Of a stretch of DNA of 64,000 bases, positions 10,076 through 18,593 are shown in pieces. Each line of letters begins with the position of its first letter. The first letter of the stretch is position 1. The DNA is from Yersinia frederiksenii ATCC 33641. GTDB lineage: Bacteria > Pseudomonadota > Gammaproteobacteria > Enterobacterales > Enterobacteriaceae. The notes below the pieces were generated by a model. It did not search any database. It was not told the origin of the DNA and saw only the letters and a program-made list of their open reading frames with translations. The stretch is from NCBI RefSeq assembly GCF_000754805.1, contig NZ_KN150731.1, forward strand, positions 4,203,886 through 4,267,885. Reading direction: 5' to 3'. A program made the translations under genes and the position numbers.

Positions 10076-10560
10076 GATAGCTCGCAGCCTTAACTCTGCG
10101 CAGCCATTCTATAACGCCAGTCCCCAATGAAAAATCAAGGTGACAACTATCTTATCACTGGGGGGTAAGTATCCCGGTATCGGGGCAGACCTCATCATGC
10201 ACTTAACTTACCCTGTCATTTTAATCAGTTTGCCAACGGCGAAAAGTATGGATACACTGAACGTACTGGCAGTGATGTGACTAACGAAGCTCAATGCATG
10301 CTATTACGCTGTTGTGTAAAAATAAACATAACAGCAGGTATGAATACTATAAAAAGCTCAAATTTAATTTTTTGATGCGTTCCCACATTAACAACGACGT
10401 ATACGCCATTACTGAAAAATGAGTCTCTGGAACACTAGAAAGGGCTATGTAGCAGGGATGGAAAATAACTTGTAGGCAAAAAAAATAGGTAAGTTGTAGA
10501 CAAGGAAATAAATAAGTTGTAGGTTATTGCTTTATTATTGAAGCTTAATCAGGTTTTATC
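10076..10560. other. Intergenic control region between transposase fragment and divergent Gp2-like gene
   Basis: No gene seen over 485 nt. Composition shifts from mixed to AT-rich towards the right. The last 100 nt hold three spaced direct repeats (listed separately) and the presumed promoter of the gene at 10561. Confidence 0.5.
10466..10523. repeat. Three iteron-like direct repeats upstream of the second Gp2-like gene
   Basis: TAA(C/G)TTGTAG(G/A) occurs at 10466, 10490 and 10513, spaced 24 and 23 nt, with AT-rich DNA between. The array ends 38 nt before the ATG at 10561. Direct repeats at about two helical turns before a Rep-like gene are typical of iterons or autoregulatory operators; function is inferred. 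Confidence 0.6.
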
Positions 10561-11595
10561 ATGGATATGATTAGCGATTTTGATTTTATTCGCATTCCAG
10601 CCGCAAGTCTTGCTGAGCCATTAGATGTATTTTCAATGCGGAGAAAAATAAATGAAATTTCAAAGTATTATTGTTTGCGAAGCTATTCTGATAAAAATAA
10701 TGCAAGCGTAGATTTAATCAGTGAACTCATAAAGGCATCTCATTCGCCTACGCCTTATGCCGAACTCAAAGAGATTTGGAATTTTTTATCTCCGGCAGTA
10801 AAGCATAAGGAGGATATTTACATTGCATTGATTGACCACTTCAATAAAATAAAAAATAAATACCCCTCAGTCGGTTCTGTTAAGGTTTCATGCGCCATAT
10901 TCAGGCCTCACATTAGCCTTCCCTTAAGTGATGATGAACGTCACAGCCATTTTTCCATGAAATTAAAGGAGACGTTAGGTCGATTTTTCAATCGACTTAG
11001 ATCTAATGCAACACTCTCTTCTTTCGTTGTGGGGTATACATGGGTAATATTGCGTGATGTTCTTGATGGATATCCGTATGTACATATTAATTTTTATACT
11101 AAACATGATAAGGTGAATGAAAAACTAGGGTATGAAATAACTAAATTATGGTTGTCTTGTGTAAATCCGGATAGCCCCTATAAGGTGAAAAATAAGCTCA
11201 TATCAACTGGGTGGCTTAGGGATTGTTACTCTATAGGTTTCGGTGTTGTTCGCCACTTTTCTTTTTCCGAAAATTTTTCAAATACAGATATCATGGAGGA
11301 CTTTCATGCTAATTTCCATATAAATGACACAATTAAAAATATTATTGACATTGACTACTTTAGAGGTCAATTAAAAATAATTTTCGTTGATGATTTTAAT
11401 CAACATTCTATTTTAAAACACTCACCTATTGTAATTGATGTTCAAGCCTTAAAGGCTTATTTTTTATCTTTAGCAAAAGAATCCTGTTGCTATTATAAAA
11501 CAAACACATTCTTTCAAACTCCGGTAATAGATGAAAATAAAAAAACCGAAAAGAAACGAATGTTTAGAACGTATGGTATATCAGGTGTCAAATAA
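10561..11595 (+). CDS. Divergent Gp2/YfjJ-like protein, AT-rich
   Basis: A 344-residue protein whose middle (VGYTWVILRDVLDGYPYVHI followed by NFYTKHDKV) aligns by eye with the Gp2-like core of the gene at 8273 (VGYIWKLEFGEYKGFHYHMI followed by FFFDGAKV). It also shares the preceding FF..LRSN / LF..MKSN segment. The HYH motif is reduced to VHI, so catalysis may be lost. Codon use is far more AT-rich than the rest of the island, suggesting separate acquisition. It is followed by a hairpin at 11631-11651. A replication-initiator or control role is inferred from this resemblance and the iteron-like repeats upstream. Confidence 0.55.
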   Translation: MDMISDFDFIRIPAASLAEPLDVFSMRRKINEISKYYCLRSYSDKNNASVDLISELIKASHSPTPYAELKEIWNFLSPAVKHKEDIYIALIDHFNKIKNKYPSVGSVKVSCAIFRPHISLPLSDDERHSHFSMKLKETLGRFFNRLRSNATLSSFVVGYTWVILRDVLDGYPYVHINFYTKHDKVNEKLGYEITKLWLSCVNPDSPYKVKNKLISTGWLRDCYSIGFGVVRHFSFSENFSNTDIMEDFHANFHINDTIKNIIDIDYFRGQLKIIFVDDFNQHSILKHSPIVIDVQALKAYFLSLAKESCCYYKTNTFFQTPVIDENKKTEKKRMFRTYGISGVK

Positions 11596-11630
11596 AAAAA
11601 TTATACACCTATATCACTGAATCGAACCTT

Positions 11631-11656
11631 GCCACGGTATTTCATCGTGGCTTTTC
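11631..11656 (+). terminator. Probable rho-independent terminator
   Basis: GCCACG (11631-11636) pairs with CGTGGC (11646-11651), followed by TTTTC. It lies 35 nt after the stop of the 10561 gene and just before the EcsC gene. Confidence 0.65.
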
Positions 11657-11676
11657 ATTCGTTGCAAAGGTGATAT

Positions 11677-12282
11677 ATGGATGATGACGTTCCGTTTAGT
11701 TCTTTTTACACTTGGCTCGATTTACTGTACGAACACGCGGTTAATGGCGGTGCAGGGCTGGACTCCGCACAACAACTTGCCGATATTTACTTACAACACT
11801 TTCCTGACAAAGTGACCTCTGCCTCCAACTTAATTCTCTGGGAATCAACCAAAGCGGCAACCAGCGGTTTTATTACCGGACTTGGCGGGGCGATTACTTT
11901 ACCGGTGTCTATTCCGCTTAATATCTCCAGCATTCTCTTTCTTCAATTCAGAATGATTGCGGCGGTGGCGATTATTGGCGGTCATTCCGTTAATGACCCC
12001 AAAACCCGAAACCTGATTTATCTCTGCCTGGGCGGCAATATTGCCAAAGATATTCTCAAAGAACTCTGTATATGGCGGGTGTTCAGCACACTTTCTGACA
12101 GTACCGCGCGTCATATTCAACAGCAGGTGACCACCCAATTAGTGACCCGGCTGACAACACAATTTACCGGAGGAATAACACGCTTTATTCCCCTGATTGG
12201 TGGCGTCATCAGTGGCGGTTTTGACTACCTGTCAACATGGGCCGTAGGCCAGCTTGCCCGGACGATTTTCATTTCCGACTGA
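11677..12282 (+). CDS. EcsC-family protein
   Basis: A 201-residue EcsC-type protein. It has a helical N-terminal half with a long Gly/Ala/hydrophobic stretch (SGFITGLGGAITLPVSIPLN, about 68-87) that could enter the membrane. GG.IAKDILK follows, and near the C-terminus FIPLIGGVISGGFDYLST, which is characteristic of EcsC. AAGGTGA lies 6 nt before the ATG. The family is named from Bacillus EcsC, but its biochemical role is not established. It opens the rightward gene series of the island cargo; a stress or defence role is only a guess. Confidence 0.8.
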   Translation: MDDDVPFSSFYTWLDLLYEHAVNGGAGLDSAQQLADIYLQHFPDKVTSASNLILWESTKAATSGFITGLGGAITLPVSIPLNISSILFLQFRMIAAVAIIGGHSVNDPKTRNLIYLCLGGNIAKDILKELCIWRVFSTLSDSTARHIQQQVTTQLVTRLTTQFTGGITRFIPLIGGVISGGFDYLSTWAVGQLARTIFISD

Positions 12283-12360
12283 GCCTTATCTCTCATTTTC
12301 CCTTTGATTGTATTGGGCTTATCAAGCCTGAATCTCTCCTCTTTAATTCAAGGAATTCCT

Positions 12361-13194
12361 ATGACACGTCTGGCCTCCCGCTTTGGGCGGGTAAATTCTG
12401 TTCGCCGTGACCGCCCATTAACCCATGATGAACTGGCGCACTATGTCCCCAGCGTGTTGGGTGACGACAAACATGCTTCCCGCAGTGCGCGGTATACCTA
12501 TATCCCGACGATTACGTTACTGGACAGGTTACGTGAAGAAGGGTTTGAGCCGTTCTTCGCCTGCCAGACTCGCGTGCGGGATTTGGACAAGCGTGAGCAC
12601 ACAAAACACATGCTCAGGCTACGCAGGTCAGGGCAGATAACCCAGAAAGAAACCCAAGAAATTATTTTGTTAAATAGCCACGATGGCTCCTCAAGCTTTC
12701 AAATGTTGCCAGGCTGGTACCGTGAAGTTTGTTCGAATGGGTTGGTTTGCGGACAGAGTTTTGGGGAAATTCGTGTGCCACACAAAGGCGATATAGCGGG
12801 ACAGGTGATTGAAGGGGCCTACGAGGTACTGGGGATATTTGACCGGATAGACCAAAGTCGGGAAAGCATGCTGGCCTTGACACTGGCTCCCGAGCATCAG
12901 CACGCGTTGGCCCATGCGGCACTGACCTACCGTTACGGCGAGGAACATCATCCGGTCATCGAAGCGCAAATCCTGATGCCCCGCCGTTGGGAAGACAAGA
13001 AAGCCGATTTGTGGACTACTTTCCAAAGGCTGCAGGAGAATCTGAGCAAAGGAGGATTATCTGGTCGCAGTGCCACTGGCAAACGAGCACAAACCCGTGC
13101 GATAAATGGGATTGATAGTGATATCAAGCTCAATCGCGCCCTGTGGGTCATGGCGGAGCAGATGCTGGCCCATGCTCAGCCCCGGCATCAGTGA
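12361..13194 (+). CDS. DUF932 protein (YfjQ-like)
   Basis: A 277-residue protein of the DUF932 family, the YfjQ-type gene of CP4-like islands. It starts MTRLASRFGRVNSV, has TYIPTITLLDRLREEGFEPF (N-terminal domain), HMLRLR..., ILLNSHDGSSSFQMLPGWYR (core) and a C-terminal NLSKGGLSGRSATGKR. The start at 12361 is preferred over an upstream in-frame codon because AAGGA sits about 6 nt before it and the family begins this way. Related to phage and plasmid proteins of unknown mechanism. About 78 nt separates it from the EcsC stop. Confidence 0.88.
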   Translation: MTRLASRFGRVNSVRRDRPLTHDELAHYVPSVLGDDKHASRSARYTYIPTITLLDRLREEGFEPFFACQTRVRDLDKREHTKHMLRLRRSGQITQKETQEIILLNSHDGSSSFQMLPGWYREVCSNGLVCGQSFGEIRVPHKGDIAGQVIEGAYEVLGIFDRIDQSRESMLALTLAPEHQHALAHAALTYRYGEEHHPVIEAQILMPRRWEDKKADLWTTFQRLQENLSKGGLSGRSATGKRAQTRAINGIDSDIKLNRALWVMAEQMLAHAQPRHQ

Positions 13195-13433
13195 CACGGC
13201 TTTTGTCCCGATAACAGTCAGTGTCGGTGTGGCCATCTGGACAGGTCATGTCCAATAACCCCGTTTCGCCTGTTGCAAAAAGCATGTTTATCGGCACAAG
13301 GCTGATTCTGTGCGGGTTGGCCGGTCTCTCTCTGCCCTGAAAAATAATTCATCCTGTGGTCATACCCTGTCCAGGGGGGCGTGTAAGGTAATCAATAGAT
13401 TAACTGCACGTTTGATTCTGGAGAACGGTAGCG

Positions 13434-14165
13434 ATGGCCACTTACCGCCCTGACCCTGATTTATGCTTCCTTGGGCAATGCGACAACGATGACTTGGAAT
13501 TCCTGGTGTCATTACTCACCCACGACCCGAAAGACGGCTCACTGCGCTGGTCAGAGACACTGACCGGCACCGATGAGTACAAGCGTCACCATCCCGACCA
13601 CCAGCAGTATTGGCAGGCCATTGCCGCAGAAGTCCAGACTTTTGGTGCCAACAGTTTTGCCAGCGTACTGCGCGGGGGAAAAGGGGTGACGTACCGTGAA
13701 CTGTTGTGTGATGCCTGTGACAACATGAAGGTGAATTACAGCAAGAAAACCAGTACGGAGAATATTGAACTCAACATGCTATTGAAGGTGTTGGAGACAA
13801 GCTTGTCCGAAATGTCGTCTGACGAATTGAACGAATTCGCCAGTGGCATGGAAATTGAACTGACGAACCCCACCCCAGAGTTGATTCTGATGGCCATTCA
13901 GATAGCGATACGGGCATCGGGTTTTGCCGCTTATCGCCTGGCGGTCGTCGTAGTGAGCACGGTAGCAAAAGCATTACTGGGACGCGGATTGCAGTTTGGC
14001 GCGTTTGTATTGCTGACGCGCGCTATCAGTGTTCTGGCGGGGCCAGTGGGATGGGCGCTGAGCTCATTGTGGCTGGCCACTGACCTGGCCGGGCCAGCCT
14101 ATCGCATTACCATTCCATCCTGTCTGTTTATCGCGTATATGCGCCAAAAAGCGCTATACCAGTAA
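13434..14165 (+). CDS. YaaW-like protein (DUF3944 plus UPF0174)
   Basis: A 243-residue protein closely patterned on E. coli YaaW. The N-terminal YRPDPDLCFLGQCDNDDLEF is the DUF3944 segment. FGANSFASVLRGGKGVTYRE and DNMKVNY follow, then a helical C-terminal half with AKALLGRGL and AGPVGWALSSLW, which may be membrane-associated. The function of the family is unknown. GGAGAAC lies upstream of the ATG. The gene is preceded by about 240 nt without a gene. Its presence inside the island rather than at the yaaW locus suggests mobile cargo. Confidence 0.87.
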   Translation: MATYRPDPDLCFLGQCDNDDLEFLVSLLTHDPKDGSLRWSETLTGTDEYKRHHPDHQQYWQAIAAEVQTFGANSFASVLRGGKGVTYRELLCDACDNMKVNYSKKTSTENIELNMLLKVLETSLSEMSSDELNEFASGMEIELTNPTPELILMAIQIAIRASGFAAYRLAVVVVSTVAKALLGRGLQFGAFVLLTRAISVLAGPVGWALSSLWLATDLAGPAYRITIPSCLFIAYMRQKALYQ

Positions 14166-14208
14166 GGACGATATCTATCGTGTCTGACATAACAATGGAA
14201 CAAGGCTT

Positions 14209-14898
14209 ATGTCTGAAGTCAGCATGCACTATGACCGGTTAGCGGTCCGACTGGCCTTGATTATCGGGCGGTTATTTATGGGGGAAGGGTTATCCATTAA
14301 CGCACTGGCCAGTGAATTTAACGTTTCCCCCAGAACCTTGCGACGTGATTTTAATCAACGACTGATATACCTCGATCTGGAACAAGTCGATGGGATTTAT
14401 CGGCTCGCCAAATCACATATCGGGTCCCGAACTGACGGCGATATTATTCACTTTGCCAGAGTGACACATATGGCCCAATTTTTTCCGGCACTCGACAGCA
14501 AATTATTGTCGGTCCTGCTCAATAAGAATGTGGGGTCGCCTTATGTGGTCTACCACGCTCCGCCGAAAAACCCTCCGGCGTTATTCGGCGGATTTTATCG
14601 AATAACCCAGGCCATTATTGATAATGTCTTTGTTGAATTAAGTGTGCAGGGAAATGAATACTTTAATCTTGCACCTTACCGATTGGTTTATTTCGATGGC
14701 TACTGGTATTTGGTGGGGGAGCATAATCTCACGCTTCAGGTGTTCCTGCTTATCCATATTACGGATGTGACATTAACCCCCAGGCGGTTTACTAAAAAGG
14801 AATACATCACGGCATTAACGGCAGAAGCGGACTTTATAAAAGCGCTGCCCCATTTTCAATTTGTACGCAATTTAGTTTTTAATCTGAAAGATAAATGA
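14209..14898 (+). CDS. WYL-domain transcriptional regulator (YfjR-like)
   Basis: A 229-residue DNA-binding regulator. A DeoR-type helix-turn-helix (about 25-60: GLSINALASEFNVSPRTLRR) is followed by a WYL domain (about 135-190) with APYRLVYFDGYWYLVGEH, the W/Y-Y-L signature. WYL regulators bind ligands or nucleic acid and often control phage or defence genes. YfjR holds the same place in CP4-57. It starts 43 nt after the YaaW-like gene and probably controls its neighbours; target sites are not evident. Confidence 0.85.
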   Translation: MSEVSMHYDRLAVRLALIIGRLFMGEGLSINALASEFNVSPRTLRRDFNQRLIYLDLEQVDGIYRLAKSHIGSRTDGDIIHFARVTHMAQFFPALDSKLLSVLLNKNVGSPYVVYHAPPKNPPALFGGFYRITQAIIDNVFVELSVQGNEYFNLAPYRLVYFDGYWYLVGEHNLTLQVFLLIHITDVTLTPRRFTKKEYITALTAEADFIKALPHFQFVRNLVFNLKDK

Positions 14899-14926
14899 AC
14901 AACGCTCAACATTAAAGGATATTACG

Positions 14927-15280
14927 ATGAAAAGAAGACATATTGTCGCCCTGTTATGGGCGTTCTCCGTGGGGGCCTTTGCTGAAATTAACCTGTCAGA
15001 GGTCGAGCACTGGACAAACAAGGGGGCACCTAACCTGTATTACATGAACACATCCCTGGATACTGTCATGGCAGAAACACCCCATCATGCGTTGGTTCGT
15101 GCAGATGCGGGCACCAGTTGCCCCGCCGGGTCGTATTACTTATTGAATAAGCAAGACCGCAGTTACTTGCCGGTCGACAGCGGTACGTGTGATGACCGCA
15201 AGTTAAAAACCACACTCAGTGCAACACAGTTAATCTTCACCTCTCACGGCAAGGTCACCGCCCTCTACCCACTGAACTGA
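14927..15280 (+). CDS. Small exported protein of unknown function
   Basis: A 117-residue protein with a clear signal peptide (MKRRHIVALLWAFSVGAFA, cleavage near residue 19). The mature part has two Cys (TSCPAG, GTCDDR) that could form a disulfide. AAAGGA precedes the ATG. It lies 28 nt after the WYL regulator. No family recognised with certainty; CP4-57 carries small exported proteins at the corresponding place (yfjS/yfjT region), which is suggestive only. Confidence 0.65.
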   Translation: MKRRHIVALLWAFSVGAFAEINLSEVEHWTNKGAPNLYYMNTSLDTVMAETPHHALVRADAGTSCPAGSYYLLNKQDRSYLPVDSGTCDDRKLKTTLSATQLIFTSHGKVTALYPLN

Positions 15281-15329
15281 TGCGGTATGGCGTTTACTTT
15301 TTATCAAAAATTGGATAAGGGATTTTATC

Positions 15330-15860
15330 ATGCACGATGTGACCACGCTAAAAACACAGCTTCAGACGAACACATTACATCTGGCTCTCTTGACGGTAGC
15401 GACGGGCGGCATTTACCCGTTACTGTGGTTATACAAAAACCAATCCACCGTGTTCAGCGTCACCGGGAATACTTTCTCCAGTGCGAGTTTCATCATTTGG
15501 ATAGCCGTATGCACAGGGCTGTCGCGGGTTTTGCCTGGATTAAGCCGTCCTGACGAATACGGTTATAACGCCGCCGGAGAAACGCTGACCATCTTGGCGG
15601 GGCTATTGACGCTGGGAGGGTCTGTTTTATATATCATCTGGGCATTCAAAGCTCGGACAGCATTGCAACACTATGCGTTACAGACATTCCGTTTTGAATT
15701 AAAAATGAATGTATTCTATACCCTGGTATTTAATGTCTATTACGTTGTGTATTGCATCAATGCCCTGCCTGATGCGTTGGCAAAACATACCATCATCTAT
15801 GGCCACACAACGATGCCGGAGAGTACCTCTGGTACTCATAATATCACCAAAGGGGAGTGA
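15330..15860 (+). CDS. Inner-membrane protein, DUF4234-like
   Basis: A 176-residue protein with about four membrane segments (roughly 20-34, 48-66, 84-104, 128-146). The first contains ATGGIYPLLWLYKNQ, the pattern of DUF4234/DUF898-like membrane proteins. A good Shine-Dalgarno (AAGGGA) precedes the ATG. It is followed with near overlap by the small exported protein at 15863. Function unknown; family assignment moderate. Confidence 0.65.
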   Translation: MHDVTTLKTQLQTNTLHLALLTVATGGIYPLLWLYKNQSTVFSVTGNTFSSASFIIWIAVCTGLSRVLPGLSRPDEYGYNAAGETLTILAGLLTLGGSVLYIIWAFKARTALQHYALQTFRFELKMNVFYTLVFNVYYVVYCINALPDALAKHTIIYGHTTMPESTSGTHNITKGE

Positions 15861-15862
15861 AT

Positions 15863-16129
15863 ATGGACCTCAGACAGACGCTGTTGCTTTTTTCCACTCT
15901 CGTTATCTCCCTGATGTTGTTGGCCGCGCCTGCTCAGGCCAAACGGGAGGGGGACTACATTCTGTATCGTCTGGTGAAACAGCAAAACAGCCCAGCTGGC
16001 GGTGGTTTGAAAATGTGCACGTATAAAAGTGAGTTCGACGGCGCAACGGTAGATATCAATGTGCTTACCTGTAAGGATCATGTTTTCTATTACCCCAAAT
16101 TGGGTTTGTTCTATGACACTATTAACTGA
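15863..16129 (+). CDS. Small exported protein of unknown function
   Basis: An 88-residue protein with a signal peptide (MDLRQTLLLFSTLVISLMLL, then AAPAQA, cleavage near residue 27). The mature part is about 60 residues with two Cys (MCTYKSEF, LTCKDH). The ATG at 15863 is chosen over an in-frame GTG at 15857 because AGGGGAG lies at the right distance. The start is 3 nt past the previous stop, so the genes are probably translated together. No family recognised. Confidence 0.6.
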   Translation: MDLRQTLLLFSTLVISLMLLAAPAQAKREGDYILYRLVKQQNSPAGGGLKMCTYKSEFDGATVDINVLTCKDHVFYYPKLGLFYDTIN

Positions 16130-16446
16130 CCTGCACCAATAGCCTTAAATAAGAAGTGTATTATCACGGATAATATCATTTCCCTATACAGGGGAATCAA
16201 ACAACAGGATGTATTAATACTGCCGTATTAATTACCCCCATAAAACCGCCCTTCCTAAAGGTTTCCCTCCTTACGGATTGTTTGCCATAGAATACATCTC
16301 ACTGATGTTAATAAATGCAACCTAATAAACGAGCAGATATCCCGATTAGGGGATATCTGCTTTTATGCCGTTATAGGACATTAATCATTTTAATTATAAA
16401 ACCGCTATATCACCGAACAGGGGTTTTATTTTTACAGGAGTTAGCC
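16130..16446. other. Intergenic region with hairpin
   Basis: 317 nt with no gene. It separates the membrane/exported-protein block from the RadC block and holds the hairpin at 16333-16360 plus the presumed promoter for the radC-like gene. An in-frame upstream extension of the radC gene into this region was rejected because it crosses the hairpin. Confidence 0.5.
16333..16366 (+). terminator. Strong hairpin, probable terminator
   Basis: GCAGATATCCC (16333-16343) pairs with GGGATATCTGC (16350-16360), an 11-bp perfect stem with a 6-nt loop, followed by TTTTAT. Good terminator shape between two gene blocks. Confidence 0.7.
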
Positions 16447-16899
16447 ATGCAAGATGAAAGCCTGCAACAGCGTATTATCACGATGGCGTTATTGCTGCTG
16501 GATAAACAGTTAAAACGAAAGTCAGTTATCTTTCCCTCCACAACGGAAGTGAAACAGTATTTGCGTTTACAGCTGGAGCAGCAAGAAAGAGAACTATTTA
16601 TGGTGATGCATCTGGATAACCAGCACCGCCTAATCCATTGTGAAACGGCCTCTCTCGGTACCCTTAATCAAACCGCCGTCTACCCCCGCGAAATCGTTAA
16701 AACCGCGCTTTACCACAATACCGCTGCGGTAATACTCGCACACAACCATCCCTCCGGTATCCCCGAACCCAGTAATTACGACCGGCAGATGACTGACAGA
16801 GTACGTACGGCACTCAACCTTATTGATGTGAAGGTTTTAGATCACATCGTGCTGGGTCAGGGGGCGCAGGTGTCGTTTGCCGAGCGTGGCTGGCTGTGA
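16447..16899 (+). CDS. RadC/YeeS-family JAB-domain protein (first copy)
   Basis: A 150-residue MPN/JAB-type protein of the RadC/YeeS/YfjY group. It carries the metal-binding signature AHNHPSGIPEPSNYD (HxHPx7Sx2D) at about residue 98 and an upstream acidic residue in FMVMHLDNQH. The full RadC N-terminal helix-hairpin-helix is absent, as usual for island-borne copies. The start is placed at the ATG after CAGGAG, giving the family's usual length. Role is unknown; these genes accompany antirestriction and CbtA/CbeA modules. A second copy lies at 17725. Confidence 0.9.
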   Translation: MQDESLQQRIITMALLLLDKQLKRKSVIFPSTTEVKQYLRLQLEQQERELFMVMHLDNQHRLIHCETASLGTLNQTAVYPREIVKTALYHNTAAVILAHNHPSGIPEPSNYDRQMTDRVRTALNLIDVKVLDHIVLGQGAQVSFAERGWL

Positions 16900-17156
16900 C
16901 GACAATCCCCGGCAATGCCATTCAGGCATCGCTCCACCCGCATGATTTGAGCCACTGCTCGGGTACCCGGTCAATATCGGATGATGATTTATGTGCCTGG
17001 TGCAGCAATCTGTATTACCGCCCCGGTGAAACCAGCCTGTGCCGGTTGATTACCGAAGACAATGACTGGCCTGCCTGTTTTGACGCTGATGGCTACGCAC
17101 AGTCCTGTCCCCAACTGCAACTGATGTTCACCGCTCCCCAGCCAGCACACGACTGA
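16896..17156 (+). CDS. Small Cys-rich protein of unknown function
   Basis: An 86-residue open frame starting at GTG and overlapping the radC-like stop by 4 nt, which suggests translational coupling. It has two CxxC-like groups (LCAWCSNLYYRPGETSLC), possibly metal binding. Not recognised. It is placed between radC-like and ardB genes and is followed by a terminator hairpin. Confidence 0.5.
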   Translation: MTTIPGNAIQASLHPHDLSHCSGTRSISDDDLCAWCSNLYYRPGETSLCRLITEDNDWPACFDADGYAQSCPQLQLMFTAPQPAHD

Positions 17157-17198
17157 TCACTCCCCCGGTAAGTACTTACTCACTTTTATCCCCCCTAC

Positions 17199-17237
17199 AA
17201 ACAGGCTCCCCCGGTTTTCCGGTGGGGCCTGTTTTGT
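17199..17237 (+). terminator. Probable rho-independent terminator
   Basis: AACAGGCTCCCC pairs imperfectly with GGGGCCTGTT, one mismatch, with a CGG/CCG extension, followed by TTGTTATT. It lies between the Cys-rich small gene and ardB. Confidence 0.65.
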
Positions 17238-17269
17238 TATTAATCGCTTATGACACAAGGGTTTTTCCT

Positions 17270-17707
17270 ATGAACCAACACAGCAATACCGAAACAAACG
17301 AACTCACCGCTACCCGGGTTTCTGATGCGCAACGCATCCATTTCTGGCCAAAATACTTTGGTCAGGTGCCCAAATGGGCGTTGATTGAACCACAGGTTTT
17401 TCGTTGGCTGGACCGGTTGTGTGACGACTACCACGGTGGATTATGGGATTTTTACACCCTCAATAACGGTGGTGCCTTTATAGCCCCAGAAGCCGACGCT
17501 AATGAAAAATGGACGCTGTTCAACAGCATGAACGGTAACGGTGCTGAAATGTGTGCTGAAGCTGCCGGGATCACCGCCTGCCTGATGGCCTACAGCCACT
17601 GTGCCTGCAGCACCGAGAGCGAGACCATGACCGACCATTTCTACCGCCTGCGGGAATACGCACTCCACCATCCCGACAGCCGCGCCATTTTCTCCCTGAT
17701 TGACTGA
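17270..17707 (+). CDS. ArdB/KlcA-family antirestriction protein
   Basis: A 145-residue protein of the ArdB/KlcA family, which protects incoming DNA from type I restriction enzymes without mimicking DNA in the Ocr way. Recognised by RIHFWPKYFG, DRLCDDYHGGLWDFYTLNNG (about 45-64), NGAEMCAEAAGITACLMAYS and HYRLREYAL-like C-terminus (FYRLREYALHHPDSRAI). The length matches the family. ATG 17270 is preferred over an upstream alternative in the terminator. It is sandwiched between the two radC-like genes. Confidence 0.92.
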   Translation: MNQHSNTETNELTATRVSDAQRIHFWPKYFGQVPKWALIEPQVFRWLDRLCDDYHGGLWDFYTLNNGGAFIAPEADANEKWTLFNSMNGNGAEMCAEAAGITACLMAYSHCACSTESETMTDHFYRLREYALHHPDSRAIFSLID

Positions 17708-17724
17708 TGAGCAGGAGTCCCCCC

Positions 17725-18213
17725 ATGTTACATCTGCCTATGCGTGCTTCACTCCCCGCGTTGCCTTTTGCCCAGCAACAGATTATCAGCCAGGCACTGG
17801 CGATACTGGAAACTCAACTCCGACACCGGCCCTACACCTTAACCTCACCCGAGGCAGTCAAAGCCTGGCTACAACTCCATCTCCGGCCTCAGGGGCAGGA
17901 ATGTTTTATGGTGTTATATCTCGATAATCGCCACCGCTTGATGGCCAGTGAAACGATGTCTATCGGTACCTTTAATGCCACCACCGTTTACCCGCGTGAA
18001 GTCGTTATTCGGGCACTGCATCACCACTGTGCTGCTGTTGTCATCGCCCACAATCATCCAGCCGGAGACCCCACACCGAGTCAGGCTGACCGCACACTAA
18101 CTACCCGGCTGGTTAATGCGCTGAACATGGTCGACATCCGCGTACTGGACCACCTGATTATCGGTGAGAGCGAGCCGGTTTCGTTAGCCGAGTTGGGGTG
18201 GCTGCCATGTTAA
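17725..18213 (+). CDS. RadC/YeeS-family JAB-domain protein (second copy)
   Basis: A 162-residue JAB-type protein, paralogue of the gene at 16447. The signature AHNHPAGDPTPSQAD is intact, followed by LVNALNMVDIRVLDHLIIG. The ATG at 17725 is chosen because AGGAG lies 8 nt before it; an ATG at 17707 in frame has no site. It overlaps the next reading frame by 7 nt. The two copies differ throughout, so the duplication is not recent. Confidence 0.9.
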   Translation: MLHLPMRASLPALPFAQQQIISQALAILETQLRHRPYTLTSPEAVKAWLQLHLRPQGQECFMVLYLDNRHRLMASETMSIGTFNATTVYPREVVIRALHHHCAAVVIAHNHPAGDPTPSQADRTLTTRLVNALNMVDIRVLDHLIIGESEPVSLAELGWLPC

Positions 18214-18538
18214 CGACTATCCAACAAACCAACATCCTGACCCTTCGCGGTCGGCAATGCAGTACCGCACACATCACCGAGCACGATAATGCACTGCTGT
18301 ACCGGATTTCGCATTGCCAGGCTGCGTTCAGCGATAGTGAGTGGATACATTTCACCTGCACCGGTTACCTGATGAGATTAGATGCCTGGACCCACCAGTA
18401 TTGCGGCTCAGACAGTTGGGCCTCTCCAAAGCCTGCCGCCGTCTGGTCACCACATTAATGAAACACCATGGGCTAACCTACCTGCATATTGATGCTCTGG
18501 GCGATGTGTTGCCCGGTTTCGCCACATTTAACTGGTGA
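18207..18538 (+). pseudogene. Small island protein (DUF5983-like), frameshifted
   Basis: The frame starting at ATG 18207 reads MLTTIQQTNILTLRGRQCST and stops at 18458. Another frame continues from about 18385 as RQLGLSKACRRLVTTLMKHH...LHIDALGDVLPGF ending FNW at 18538. The second half has the compact conserved look of DUF5983-type proteins that precede CbtA/CbeA modules, while the first frame turns Pro/Trp-rich after residue 65. A single frameshift near 18385-18410 would join them. Either a pseudogene or a base error in the sequence; programmed shifting seems unlikely as no slippery heptamer was seen. Confidence 0.55.
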
Positions 18539-18593
18539 TACCACCGCTCGTCTCCTGACGTAATCCCGCATTATCCATATTGAGAACATTCCC

